Of a stretch of 64,000 bases of DNA, positions 17,374-26,043 are shown in pieces; the first letter of the stretch is position 1, and each line of letters begins with the position of its first letter. The notes beneath the pieces were generated by a model that did not search any database, had not been told where the DNA came from, and saw only the letters and a program-made list of their open reading frames with translations. Made by a program: the position numbers and the translations under genes. The stretch is from Floridanema aerugineum (lineage in GTDB: Bacteria; Cyanobacteriota; Cyanobacteriia; Cyanobacteriales; Aerosakkonemataceae): positions 90,621-154,620 of the forward strand of contig NZ_JBHFNQ010000210.1 in NCBI RefSeq assembly GCF_041929345.1, in the 5' to 3' direction.

Positions 17374-18543
17374 TTAGGAAATTTTAAGTCGAAATAACAG
17401 GAATTGGGTTATTTGTTGTTCTTTGAAGTTGTCGTCGCTGAGCAATATTAAACTTTGGCTACCATCAGGTAAACGAGGGCCAAAAGTTAGTCCTTCTAGG
17501 TTGTCTAATCTAATTCCTAATTCTTTCAAGTCTAAGATTAATTGTTTTTTGACTGGTTGTACTGCTCTTGTTTCACCTTTTAAACTGGCGATGCGAGAGG
17601 TGTCGGTAGCTGCACCAGTGAATAGCTGATAAATTTTTGCGCCGAAACCTGTCAAACCGAATGACCTTTCTATACTTAAGAAATGTCCACCTTGATCGAT
17701 CGCCAATAAATCCACCACGCCATGATATATTGCTCCTGGGGGATTGGGAGATAGGGGATAAAGATGTTCAGAAATGATGATTGGTGGGCCATCACTAATT
17801 AGATAATGTAACAATCGGCATTTAGTAATTTGTGGTTTATAGTTACCTTGTTCGTCTTTTTGCGGTGGATCTTTGTCCTGAACTAATGCTGATTCAGTGA
17901 CTGTAAATAAACGAATTGGTTCGCTAGTGGAGGGCAAAGATCCGGTAGGATTAAGTGTTAATGATTCAAAGGCTAAATTATCTTGGACTCCCCTTTGTTG
18001 TTGTTCGCCATTAGCTTCAGGAATGTAAGTTTCTGGCATTGGCAAATTTTGTTTTAAGGTGCCAGTTTTTAAGTCAAATTCGCCAATAAATGGGGAAACA
18101 AGTTCACGGGTAGCACCTTCGCTGGAAATAAATACAGTTCCTTGAGGAGTGAGGGCAATTCCTTCGGTATCGATGCTACCTTTGGGGTAAGTTTCGCCGT
18201 TTTTGGTTTTGAGAAAGGTAACGTTTTCTATTTTTACGTTTTGCAGTTTACTGTTGTTTATGTCTAACTTTAAGGTGTAAAATCTGGCTGGCGCGAGGTT
18301 GCTGCGATCGTCCGAAATGGCATAAAAGCGATCGCGTTGTCGGTCATAAGTTATCCCCGATAATCCCCCAACTGTTGTATCCTGAAATTTCATCTTGGGT
18401 AATTGATATTCACCCAAAAATTCTAAAGATAGGTCGAGAAATGTCCGTTGTTGAGCATTAATCCTCGGTAAAGCACAAGATGATAGTAAAGTCAATCCTA
18501 TTAGTGCTAAACTCAGAACTAAAATTCTGATGCTTTTGTTCAC
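17374..18543 (-). CDS. Esterase-like activity of phytase family lipoprotein
   Basis: The N-terminus MNKSIRILVLSLALIGLTLL followed by SSCALP is a lipoprotein signal with the lipobox Cys at about residue 23. The mature part matches the beta-propeller-like esterase/phytase family (PF13449 type): GGLSGITYDRQRDRFYAISDD, IDTEGIALTPQGTVFISSEG, NLAFESLTLNPTG and LDNLEGLTFGPRLPDG. The 389-residue protein is predicted to be exported and membrane-anchored. Its substrate is unknown. It is convergent with bicA and divergent from the TPR gene. Confidence 0.85.
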   Translation of the reverse strand: MNKSIRILVLSLALIGLTLLSSCALPRINAQQRTFLDLSLEFLGEYQLPKMKFQDTTVGGLSGITYDRQRDRFYAISDDRSNLAPARFYTLKLDINNSKLQNVKIENVTFLKTKNGETYPKGSIDTEGIALTPQGTVFISSEGATRELVSPFIGEFDLKTGTLKQNLPMPETYIPEANGEQQQRGVQDNLAFESLTLNPTGSLPSTSEPIRLFTVTESALVQDKDPPQKDEQGNYKPQITKCRLLHYLISDGPPIIISEHLYPLSPNPPGAIYHGVVDLLAIDQGGHFLSIERSFGLTGFGAKIYQLFTGAATDTSRIASLKGETRAVQPVKKQLILDLKELGIRLDNLEGLTFGPRLPDGSQSLILLSDDNFKEQQITQFLLFRLKIS

Positions 18544-18635
18544 CAGTTATCTCCTATTCATCGATTACAGTTAGGGAGTGGAAACTAATTGCTATTTCCG
18601 ATCTTCTTTATATTAGCCTGAGTGGATTTTAAATT

Positions 18636-19877
18636 ATGAGCGATCGCCAACAACAAAAAATCAGCAAGTTTTATTTTTCGATTGTTTGTTCTTTGCTTTG
18701 GTTAATTTTGGGTTTTCCGGTTTATGCTCAGAGTAATAATGAGGAAGATCCAAATGTATTTCCTCCCAATCCTTTAGAGTTTAGAACTCTCGATCCGATG
18801 TTACCTCAGTCAGCGCGAAATAAAAAACCTTTAACTGAGGAAGAAAGGACAGAATTAACCCAATCATTAAATGAATTAAATCAGGAAGCAACGGAGTTAT
18901 TTCAAGCTGGTGATAAAGTCACTGCTTTTGCAGTTTGGTATCGAGAATTGCGCTTAACGAGGGTATTAGGATTATTACCAGAAGTGCAAGCTTTGGGGAG
19001 AGTCGGTGCGATCGCCTGGTCGGAAAATTCCAGAGAAGATATCCAATTTATTACCCGAAGATTGCAAGCAATTCAAACAGAAGTTACAGCAAAACCTCCA
19101 GTAGAATTAGATTTATGGCGTGCTTTAGCAACAGCTTATGAACAAGTCAGAGCACCTGATAAAGCAGTTGTAGCTTATGAACAAATTCTCCGCGCCGCCA
19201 GAGAACAACAAAACACAGATGAAATAACAGCAACACTGCTCAAAATTGGCGAATTAAGTTTAAATTGGTTTGATTACCAAAAAGCCGCCGTTACTTATAA
19301 CGAGTTGTTGAATTTAGCCAAAGAGCAAAATAATGGGGAACAGCAAATTACTTACTTAAAACAACTTGCCTATATTTACGAACAACTGAAACAACCGCTG
19401 CCATTTATTAACACCAAGCAACAGTTAATTGAACTTTACCAAAACCTGCAAAACTTCACCGAAATTCCTGATTTAAAATTAGCGATCGGCACAAAATTAG
19501 AATCCCTTGGACAAATTGAAGAAGCTGCTCAACAATACGAAGAAACCTACTCCTTTGCTTGGTCAATTCAGCAATATTCCGGTGCAGCTGATGCACTCAG
19601 AAAACTAGTAGCATTGCAACTTTCACTAAAGCAAATAGACGCAGCATTAGAAACTAGTCAAGTGCTGTTACAAACCGATCGACTAGCTAACAATTTCTAT
19701 GGAATGATGAACACTTACGATCAAATTGCTCAACTTTATTTAGAACAAAAAAACTATTCTCAAGCACTCGCAGCTTTTGAAAAAGGACTGGCGATCGCCA
19801 AACAGTTAAGTTATCGAGAACCTTACTTTACCAGACAAATTCAAGAAGTGAATCAACAGATTACTCGCCAATCTTAA
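18636..19877 (+). CDS. Exported tetratricopeptide-repeat protein
   Basis: The 413-residue product has a signal peptide (IVCSLLWLILGFPVYAQS, cleavage after about residue 32). A predicted all-helical array of TPR-like motifs follows from about residue 85 to the end, for example ALATAYEQVRAPDKAVVAYE, LSLNWFDYQKAAVTYNELLN and YDQIAQLYLEQKNYSQALAA. TPRs bind protein partners; nothing here tells which. It is divergent from the phytase-like lipoprotein with a 92-bp spacer. Confidence 0.85.
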   Translation: MSDRQQQKISKFYFSIVCSLLWLILGFPVYAQSNNEEDPNVFPPNPLEFRTLDPMLPQSARNKKPLTEEERTELTQSLNELNQEATELFQAGDKVTAFAVWYRELRLTRVLGLLPEVQALGRVGAIAWSENSREDIQFITRRLQAIQTEVTAKPPVELDLWRALATAYEQVRAPDKAVVAYEQILRAAREQQNTDEITATLLKIGELSLNWFDYQKAAVTYNELLNLAKEQNNGEQQITYLKQLAYIYEQLKQPLPFINTKQQLIELYQNLQNFTEIPDLKLAIGTKLESLGQIEEAAQQYEETYSFAWSIQQYSGAADALRKLVALQLSLKQIDAALETSQVLLQTDRLANNFYGMMNTYDQIAQLYLEQKNYSQALAAFEKGLAIAKQLSYREPYFTRQIQEVNQQITRQS

Positions 19878-19896
19878 AACCGAACTTTTGAAATAA

Positions 19897-19918
19897 GATC
19901 TGGGTTTTTACCCAGATC
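19897..19918. terminator. Hairpin between convergent genes
   Basis: GATCTGGGT and ACCCAGATC form a perfect 9-bp stem with a TTTT loop, 19 bp after the TPR gene stop. No T-run follows, so it may act as a bidirectional or weak terminator. Confidence 0.45.
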
Positions 19919-20032
19919 CAGTTTAACCAGATGCACCTAATTTAACATTTGCCTGACTTGAAAAAAACACACAGCACAATCTTTTCTAGCTGCCTAAACT
20001 TGTGATTAATCTAACAATTAGCAAATTGAACT

Positions 20033-20839
20033 TTAGCTAGTCATTTTTGTCGTTGCAAAATCCACAGATGTAATAGTTGGAGCCCCAATTAATACAGCAA
20101 ATAAACCACCATCACCAAAACCTAATTCACTGCCATTTTGGTTATAGAACAAGTTGCCGTTAACTGAGTTGTAAACAATTAAACCACTGCTTGTTTCTAC
20201 TGCTAAATCATTATCAACGGTAGCAAAAACTGTACTAAAATCTACAACTTTAGAAAGGTTAGAGAAACGCTGCCGAGATAAGAAAATCGTATCCTCTCCC
20301 GGAGTAAAATCAGTAATAGTGTCTTCCCCTAAAGAAGCATTAAAATTAGAAAGAGTGTTTACTTGTCCCTGCATCGTATTAGTTGCTAGAGGTGCATGAA
20401 AATAAAATGTATCCTTACCCGCGCCGCCAGTTAAAGTGTCATTTCCCCCTCCACCGCAGAGGAAGTCGTCACCATTCCCCCCATCTAGATAGTCATTCCC
20501 CGGATTACCAAATAAAACATCATTGCCATTGCCACCATAAATGGTATCGTTGAGGTTCTCTGTACCTACAAAACCAGAATTTAAGTTACCGAAGATAATA
20601 TCATTACCGTTACCACCATCAATAAAGTTGCTACCCTTTCCTCCTTGGATAAAGTCGTTTCCACCTAAACCGAAAATTCGTTCGTTTTCCTCAGTTCCAG
20701 TGATTATGTCTGTACCATCTTTACCTACAATATCCTTGGTGAAAATTACTTCCACAGAAATTGAGCTATTTGCAGCTAAAGAATTAGTTTGTTGCATCAG
20801 CAAATTATTAGGTTGAAGTATGGAATATTCCGTACCCAT
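20033..20839 (-). CDS. RTX-type calcium-binding repeat protein
   Basis: Residues about 45-145 contain nonapeptide Ca2+-binding repeats of the GGxGxDxLx type: GGNDFIQGG, GGNGNDIIFGN, GGNGNDVLFGN, GGNGDDFLCGG and GGAGKDTFYFH. A further C-terminal region with DTITDFTPGEDTIFLSRQRF follows, as in many secreted cyanobacterial RTX proteins. There is no N-terminal Sec signal, in keeping with type I export by an uncleaved C-terminal signal. The length is 268 residues. The role (surface layer, adhesion or enzyme carrier) is not evident. Confidence 0.85.
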   Translation of the reverse strand: MGTEYSILQPNNLLMQQTNSLAANSSISVEVIFTKDIVGKDGTDIITGTEENERIFGLGGNDFIQGGKGSNFIDGGNGNDIIFGNLNSGFVGTENLNDTIYGGNGNDVLFGNPGNDYLDGGNGDDFLCGGGGNDTLTGGAGKDTFYFHAPLATNTMQGQVNTLSNFNASLGEDTITDFTPGEDTIFLSRQRFSNLSKVVDFSTVFATVDNDLAVETSSGLIVYNSVNGNLFYNQNGSELGFGDGGLFAVLIGAPTITSVDFATTKMTS

Positions 20840-20980
20840 TATCTGTGTTCCTCCTAAGCAAAGATTGTAGATTTCCTTAGTAATTCGTTACTAAAATCGG
20901 AATTACTTAATAGGACTCATTAATTATACCTACTTCATATTTTAGCGATACCTCTGCCTATATATATATGATTGATTTCT

Positions 20981-21030
20981 TTCACAAAAACTTCACAAAA
21001 ACTTTGCAAAAACTTTGCAAAAACTTTGCA
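20981..21030. repeat. Tandem 11-bp repeats TTYRCAAAAAC
   Basis: Two copies of TTCACAAAAAC are followed by two of TTTGCAAAAAC and a partial TTTGCA, 142-191 bp upstream of the RTX start. The 11-bp period places A-tracts on one face of the helix. Confidence 0.8.
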
Positions 21031-21071
21031 TTTTAATGGGAAATTTAGAAATTATGCTTATTTCGCTAAGA

Positions 21072-21102
21072 AATAAAAAAGCTGGTAGCCATCAGCCACC
21101 AG
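21072..21102 (-). terminator. Terminator of the ABC importer operon
   Basis: On the minus strand CTGGTGGC...GCTACCAG-type arms (21082-21102) are followed by a T-run (CTTTTTTATTTC), about 100 bp after the permease stop. Confidence 0.7.
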
Positions 21103-21198
21103 TCATCCGATTTGAGATTTTAGATTGATACCGCAGATAATTTTAGTGCTTGTCAAGCACACTTTCTTTGTTTAGTTGCAACTGAAATCGCCTGATTG

Positions 21199-22227
21199 TT
21201 AATAGCGAATGCGCGGATCGATGTAGGCGTTGATAATGTCAATTAAAATGCTAGCAACCACTACAATAGCGGCAAAAAACACCATAATTCCTTGAACGGT
21301 TGGATAATCGCGATCGGAAATTGCTTGATATAGTCTACTACCTAATCCAGGCCAAGAAAAGGTGACTTCTGTTAAAACTGCACCCCCCAACATAGAAGCA
21401 AAAGTCAGACCTAAAACAGTAATTACAGGAATCAAAGCATTTTTCAAAGCATGAGAAATGAGAATTTTACTTTCCGAAATTCCCCTAGCTCTAGCAGCTT
21501 CCACATAATCTGCTTTTAGAGTTTGGCGTAAATTTACCCTAACAATTCGCTCAAAAATTCCGCTGATTAAAAATCCCAACGTCAAACAAGGAAGTGCCAA
21601 ATAATGAAGCGAAATTAATAGCTGATTGATATCTAAATTAAGGATACTATCAACAGTGTACAAACCTGTAATTGTGGGAGGAGGAGAATAACCTAAAGAA
21701 AAGCGACCATTAGGAGGAAACCAACCCAATTGTACAGCAAAAATCAATTGTAAAATCATCCCAAACCAAAACAAAGGAATGGCATAAGTAATAATGCCAA
21801 ATAACCTGCCGCTAACATCAAAAACTGTATTTGGTTTAGAAGCAGAAATAGCACCAAATCCAACTCCAACAATTAAGGCAACCGCCATCCCAAAAGTTGC
21901 TAATTCCAAAGTTGCCGGGAAGTGTAGTTGAATAATTTCAACAACAGATTGACCTTGACTAGTGAGAGAATTTCCTAAGTCAAAACTGAGCAAAGATCCC
22001 AGATAACGAATATATTGTAACCACAAAGGATCGGCTAATCCTAATCTTTGACGGTATTCTTCTTTAACGCTATCTGGTGCGCCACGTCCTCCTAATATTA
22101 CATCCACAGGATCGCCGGGAGTTGCTCTTAGTAGTAAAAAAACTACTGTAACGATCGTCCACAGCATCAAAGGAGCAAGGAGTAAACGCGCCATAACGTA
22201 ATATTGTAAAGCACGCGATCGAGACAT
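21199..22227 (-). CDS. ABC transporter permease, DppB/OppB type
   Basis: This is one of the two membrane subunits of a peptide/nickel-type importer. It has about six spans. LLLRATPGDPVDVI near the N-terminus is typical of the DppB family, and the EAARARGISESKILISHALKNAL loop is the coupling (EAA) motif. The 342-residue length is normal. It shares the minus strand with the binding protein, but a four-helix-bundle gene lies between them. TTTTGAG arrays run almost up to the start codon, leaving no recognisable Shine-Dalgarno. The partner DppC-type permease and ATPases are not in the window. Confidence 0.93.
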   Translation of the reverse strand: MSRSRALQYYVMARLLLAPLMLWTIVTVVFLLLRATPGDPVDVILGGRGAPDSVKEEYRQRLGLADPLWLQYIRYLGSLLSFDLGNSLTSQGQSVVEIIQLHFPATLELATFGMAVALIVGVGFGAISASKPNTVFDVSGRLFGIITYAIPLFWFGMILQLIFAVQLGWFPPNGRFSLGYSPPPTITGLYTVDSILNLDINQLLISLHYLALPCLTLGFLISGIFERIVRVNLRQTLKADYVEAARARGISESKILISHALKNALIPVITVLGLTFASMLGGAVLTEVTFSWPGLGSRLYQAISDRDYPTVQGIMVFFAAIVVVASILIDIINAYIDPRIRY

Positions 22228-22232
22228 TGTGT

Positions 22233-22374
22233 TAGTTTTGAGTTTTGAGTTTTGAGTTTGGGAGTTAGTTTTGAGTTTTGAGTTTTGAGTTTTGAGTTAG
22301 TTTTGAGTTTTGGGTTTTGAGTTTTGAGTTAGTTTTGAGTTTTGAGTTTTGAGTTAGTTTTGAGTTTTGAGTTT
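22233..22374. repeat. TTTTGAG heptad array (left member of an inverted pair)
   Basis: About 18 TTTTGAG units are interrupted by TTAG. The segment 22330-22374 is an exact inverted copy of 22800-22844. Confidence 0.95.
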
Positions 22375-22416
22375 GGATTCTAGTTTATTGCGGCTAAAAA
22401 ACTGCAAAAACCATAT

Positions 22417-22761
22417 TCAGTTCTCGCTAGTTGTCTTAACTATTGAGTTTAGAATACGGATCAGTTCATCGACGTGGTTAAGTTGAGTAGTGAAATCCAT
22501 TTTTACCATTTGCGATTTTTGTAGCAAACGTAGCCAGTATCTAGTTTCTCTTGCTTCTTTGGAAGCAATTGACATTTTCGCCAAGAAATCTTTTCTACTT
22601 TGAGCAGCACTAGCTTCCTCAACATTAGCACCAATACTTGTTCTACTCCGCAATAATTGCTTAGAAATCACATACTCTTTGCATTTTATCAGTTCTTGGT
22701 AAAGATCGATAATTTCTAGAGCAAAATCAAAACTCTTCTGTTGAATTATACTTGCTGCCAT
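22417..22761 (-). CDS. Four-helix bundle protein (23S rRNA intervening-sequence protein family)
   Basis: The 114-residue product matches the S23/IVS-encoded four-helix-bundle family. Signs are an N-terminal FDFALEIIDLYQEL helix, then SKQLLRSRTSIGANVEEASAAQSRKDFLAKMSIASKEARETRYWLRLL (shown in part: SRTSIGANVEEASAAQSRKD) and a C-terminal helix (ELIRILNSIVKT). These proteins are encoded in 23S rRNA intervening sequences and as free-standing genes, and Avd of retroelements is related. Here the gene sits inside an ABC importer operon, bounded by TTTTGAG arrays in opposite orientation. An AGAGAG sequence precedes the start. Its function is not established. Confidence 0.9.
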   Translation of the reverse strand: MAASIIQQKSFDFALEIIDLYQELIKCKEYVISKQLLRSRTSIGANVEEASAAQSRKDFLAKMSIASKEARETRYWLRLLQKSQMVKMDFTTQLNHVDELIRILNSIVKTTSEN

Positions 22762-22782
22762 TCAAATTCTCTCTTTGGTATC

Positions 22783-22844
22783 TCAAAACTTAAAACTCAA
22801 AACTCAAAACTCAAAACTAACTCAAAACTCAAAACTCAAAACTA
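22783..22844. repeat. CTCAAAA heptad array (right member of an inverted pair)
   Basis: Seven to eight CTCAAAA units lie between the four-helix-bundle gene and the binding-protein gene. The terminal CTA is the TAG stop codon of the latter. Confidence 0.95.
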
Positions 22845-24500
22845 TTTACTGATGTCCCAAAATGGTAATTGTTGAATTGGGTCTAATTTTACTCCTTGTA
22901 ATCCTTGTTTAGCAAAAGCAAAATCTTTGCTTTGCCATAAGGGAATTAAAGGAACATCTTGCGCCATGAGTTTTTGAATTTCGGCAAAGATTTGTTTGCG
23001 TTTTTCTGGGTTTTGTTCGCTGCGCTGTTGCTGAATTAATTTGTTCATGCGATCGCTATAATAAAACGACCCTTGACTTTGACTTGCACCCTGTTGACAA
23101 CCTGTTGTTGGTGAACCTTTAGCACAACTTAAAAAAGGTTGAATGTAATTATCTGCATCGGAAAAATCGGGATACCAATCTACTAAAGCGCTTTGATAAA
23201 TTCCCTTACGAATGTTAGCAAAAAACGTTGCTGATTCAACTCCTTGGGGTTGAATTTGTACCATGCCATCTAATTCTTGTACGGCATATTCTCGTAACAA
23301 ACTGGCAACTTGTTGGCGAACTGAAGAAGCGATCGGATGCCAAATTTCTAACTTCAAAGGATTCTCTTTAGAAAATCCTGCCTTAGTCAAAAGTTCTTTT
23401 GCCTTAGCGATATTTCCATCGCCATAAAGTTGTTGATAAGCTGGAATAGACACATTAAAAGTATTAGGAATCATGCTAAAAGCAGGTTCTCCTTGATTCC
23501 TTAAAACTCGCTCAGTCACTAATTTTCTATTAATTAAAGAAGCGATCGCCTGTCTTACTTCCACTCTATCCAAAGGTTTCTGTTTCGTATTCAGTACCAT
23601 GTAACTAATTACATTGCCTTTCGCTTCTAATACCTGCCAACCTCCAGACTTCGCATTTTGTTGCAAGCTAGAAATCTGTACCGGATCTAAACTTTGATAG
23701 GCAATATCTACCGTTCCCGTGCGGAAAGTATTATATAAATTTGCCGCACTAGTAAGCACCTGAAAATCAATTCCGTTATTTGCTGGTTTTTCTCCCCAAT
23801 ACTTATCAAAAGCTTCTAAACGAATCGAAGTTGGTGTAAACTCAACTAATTTATAAGGGCCAGTTCCGACAAATTTTGTTGGTGTAAATTTCCCCTCGCC
23901 AATTTGATAAGCTTTAGGAGAAACCGGACACATTCCGGCAAAAGCTAAAATTGCTGGAAATGCCGCAAAAGGATTTTTCAATTTAATTGTTACTTCATAA
24001 GGCCCCGAAGCTTGTACCGATGCCACAATATCTGCTAACAAGTTTGAAGGTTTTCCCCCATTTTTAATGAAGCGTTCCAAGGAAAAAACCATTGCTTCGG
24101 CATTAAAAGGAGTGCCATCGTGAAACACTACTCCCTGACGCAAAGGAATTACATAAGTTAAACCATCTGCGCTAACTTTTGGTAAAGCTGTAGCTAATTC
24201 TGGTACTAATTGATCTGTGCCTAATTTGTAGGTATAAAGCCGATCGCCCAAACTATACAACACATTACTCGCCGCTAATTCGTAAGCATCTGCCGGATCG
24301 AGAGTTCGCGGTTTTAAAGTTGTTCCTACAGATAAGCGTTCGCTATTATTACCCGTTGGCGCATTACCCGTTACATTAGCATCATATCGCCGACCACAGC
24401 TAATAACTAAAATAAAACAAAGACAGAAAAGACCGAAAAGTTTTGCTACAGAACGCAATTGTTTGCTAGATACAGAAAACTTCTTCATTACTACTATCAA
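22842..24500 (-). CDS. ABC transporter solute-binding protein, family 5 (peptide/nickel type)
   Basis: The 552-residue product has a lipoprotein signal (LFGLFCLCFILVISC, lipobox VISC). The SBP_bac_5 fold follows: LSVGTTLKPRTLDPADAYE, GLTYVIPLRQGVVFHDGTPF, AFAGMCPVSPKAY, FVGTGPYKLVEF and, late, DWYPDFSDADNYIQPFLSC. It captures peptides or other oligomeric solutes in the periplasm for the downstream permease. ATG codons at 24500 and 24488 are both possible. The stop codon is part of the adjoining CTCAAAA array. Confidence 0.94.
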   Translation of the reverse strand: MIVVMKKFSVSSKQLRSVAKLFGLFCLCFILVISCGRRYDANVTGNAPTGNNSERLSVGTTLKPRTLDPADAYELAASNVLYSLGDRLYTYKLGTDQLVPELATALPKVSADGLTYVIPLRQGVVFHDGTPFNAEAMVFSLERFIKNGGKPSNLLADIVASVQASGPYEVTIKLKNPFAAFPAILAFAGMCPVSPKAYQIGEGKFTPTKFVGTGPYKLVEFTPTSIRLEAFDKYWGEKPANNGIDFQVLTSAANLYNTFRTGTVDIAYQSLDPVQISSLQQNAKSGGWQVLEAKGNVISYMVLNTKQKPLDRVEVRQAIASLINRKLVTERVLRNQGEPAFSMIPNTFNVSIPAYQQLYGDGNIAKAKELLTKAGFSKENPLKLEIWHPIASSVRQQVASLLREYAVQELDGMVQIQPQGVESATFFANIRKGIYQSALVDWYPDFSDADNYIQPFLSCAKGSPTTGCQQGASQSQGSFYYSDRMNKLIQQQRSEQNPEKRKQIFAEIQKLMAQDVPLIPLWQSKDFAFAKQGLQGVKLDPIQQLPFWDISK

Positions 24501-24650
24501 CCTCAGAAAAACTCAAATGTCAGCTATCAATCAATTCCAAACTCTTTGGTTTATAGGGAGAAAGGTGAAAGGAAACATCAAATTTCTTTTCCTCTGACCC
24601 TTTACCCTGTTCCCAAGAAAAATTCTGCTGACTACTGAGCAGCTGAATAA

Positions 24651-25667
24651 CTAAATTGAATAGTATAACGGAAAAGATCTCGCATCTTTAGGTTTGACAA
24701 AAACTCGTTGTTGCGGTTCCAAGTTTAACTCATCAAAGCGTTCTCTAGAAAGGTGTGCCGTCAAAACTTGACCATCATCTAAGGCTAGTTCCACCTGAAT
24801 TTCCCAACCCAAATGAATCAAGCGATCGATTCTAGCCGCAACAGTAGTCCCGTTCGCTTCTCTTTGAACTACTATGTCGTGAGGACGGAGAAACATTTCT
24901 GGTTGTGTAGACTCAAAACCATTTCCCTCAAAGATCCGGGAAGTACTAGGCAAAACATTTACAGGCCCAATAAAACTCATCACAAAAGCCGAAGCTGGAT
25001 GATCGTAAATTTCTGCTGGTGTACCGATTTGCTCGATTTTACCCTTATTCATTACCACAATTTCGTCAGCAACTTCCATTGCTTCTTCTTGATCGTGGGT
25101 AACAAAAACTGTAGTAACATGAACTTCGTTGTGTAAGCGTCTTAACCAAGCACGCAGGTCTTTCCGAACTTTGGCATCCAAAGCACCAAAAGGTTCATCT
25201 AGTAATAATACTTGAGGTTCTACAGCTAAAGCTCTAGCTAGGGCGACTCTTTGCCTTTGACCACCGGATAATTGCGAGGGATAGCGATCGCCCAGTCCCT
25301 TCAATTGCACTAATTCTAAAAGTTCCTCTACCCGCCCTTTAACTTTCAACTTCGGCGTTTTCCGAATATCCAAACCAAAAGCAATATTTTGCCGCACTGT
25401 CATGTGCTTAAACAAAGCATAGTGCTGGAACACAAATCCAATATTTCTGTCCTGCACACTCGTGTCAGTAGCATCTTTGCCAGTAATAAAAATTCTCCCA
25501 CTATTAGGAGTTTCTAAACCTGCAATTAACCTCAGCAAAGTTGACTTTCCTGAACCCGATGGCCCCAATAAAGCTACCAAAGAACCTGATTTAATTGTTA
25601 AGTCTATCTGCTCAAGTGCATGGAAACTGCCATAATGCTTGGATACGTTTTCTACAATAATCCCCAT
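24651..25667 (-). CDS. cysA: Sulfate/thiosulfate ABC transporter ATP-binding protein
   Basis: This ATPase powers sulfate import. It has Walker A LLGPSGSGKSTLLRLIAG, the Q-loop in VFQHYALFKHMTVRQNIAFG, signature LSGGQRQRVALARALA, Walker B LLLDEPFGALD and a C-terminal TOBE-like domain (FLRPHDIVV... and VELALDDGQVLTAHLSRERF). The frame opens at 25697, but MGIIVENVSKHYGSFHAL from 25667 matches CysA N-termini. No cysT/cysW permease genes are adjacent; the downstream neighbour on the strand is a peptide-type binding protein 150 bp away. The CysA label rests on similarity, and another oxyanion importer is possible. Confidence 0.85.
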   Translation of the reverse strand: MGIIVENVSKHYGSFHALEQIDLTIKSGSLVALLGPSGSGKSTLLRLIAGLETPNSGRIFITGKDATDTSVQDRNIGFVFQHYALFKHMTVRQNIAFGLDIRKTPKLKVKGRVEELLELVQLKGLGDRYPSQLSGGQRQRVALARALAVEPQVLLLDEPFGALDAKVRKDLRAWLRRLHNEVHVTTVFVTHDQEEAMEVADEIVVMNKGKIEQIGTPAEIYDHPASAFVMSFIGPVNVLPSTSRIFEGNGFESTQPEMFLRPHDIVVQREANGTTVAARIDRLIHLGWEIQVELALDDGQVLTAHLSRERFDELNLEPQQRVFVKPKDARSFPLYYSI

Positions 25668-26043
25668 AAATGCCCTCTGGACGTGCCAATCTCTCAAGAC
25701 CCTAAACTATCGATCTGGTTAAATTAATACCTTACTTATTTTAATTTCCCATTTATCGATATATTTGCTGTAGTTTATCTTACCGCTATTGGTAGCAACC
25801 AGGAGAGCAAAGTCAAGGAAAAACAACGAATCAAGAACCTGTATTTACCGCTCCATCTCCCCATCCCCCCCCATCTCCCCATCTCCCCATCTCCCCATCT
25901 CCCCCATCTCCCCATCTCCCCATCTATAAAGGAATATTAAGCTGTGTTGCAATTTATTCACATAAATGTAAATAGGATTAAGGCAAGCCAACAGTCCGTG
26001 ATAACATCACAGCTTGTAGGTAGAAGAGATAGGGAGAAAACGC
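25668..26043. other. Divergent cysA-chlP region with CCCCATCTC heptads
   Basis: The region holds both divergent promoters. A run of CCCCATCTCCCCATC units fills about 25852-25925. GATAGGGAGAAAACGC at 26028-26043 provides the chlP ribosome-binding site. Confidence 0.6.
25852..25925. repeat. CCCCATCT heptad array
   Basis: Tandem CCCCATC/CCCCATCT units, about nine copies, in the non-coding chlP leader. The same motif occurs in the coding inserts of bamA and the phosphodiester glycosidase. Confidence 0.9.

Larger units (their letters stand above)
20840..21198. other. Intergenic region with tandem 11-mers and a terminator
   Basis: No gene is seen in these 359 bp. They contain the leader of the RTX gene, the tandem 11-mers at 20981-21030 and the minus-strand terminator at 21072-21102. 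Confidence 0.6.

Noticed and set aside
20033..20839. Haemolysin function for the RTX protein
   Set aside because: Only the calcium-binding repeats are present. There is no pore-forming or acylation region.
22233..22374. Possible CRISPR array (regular repeats)
   Set aside because: The units are 7-bp tandem TTTTGAG heptads with no unique spacers of constant length and no cas genes nearby.
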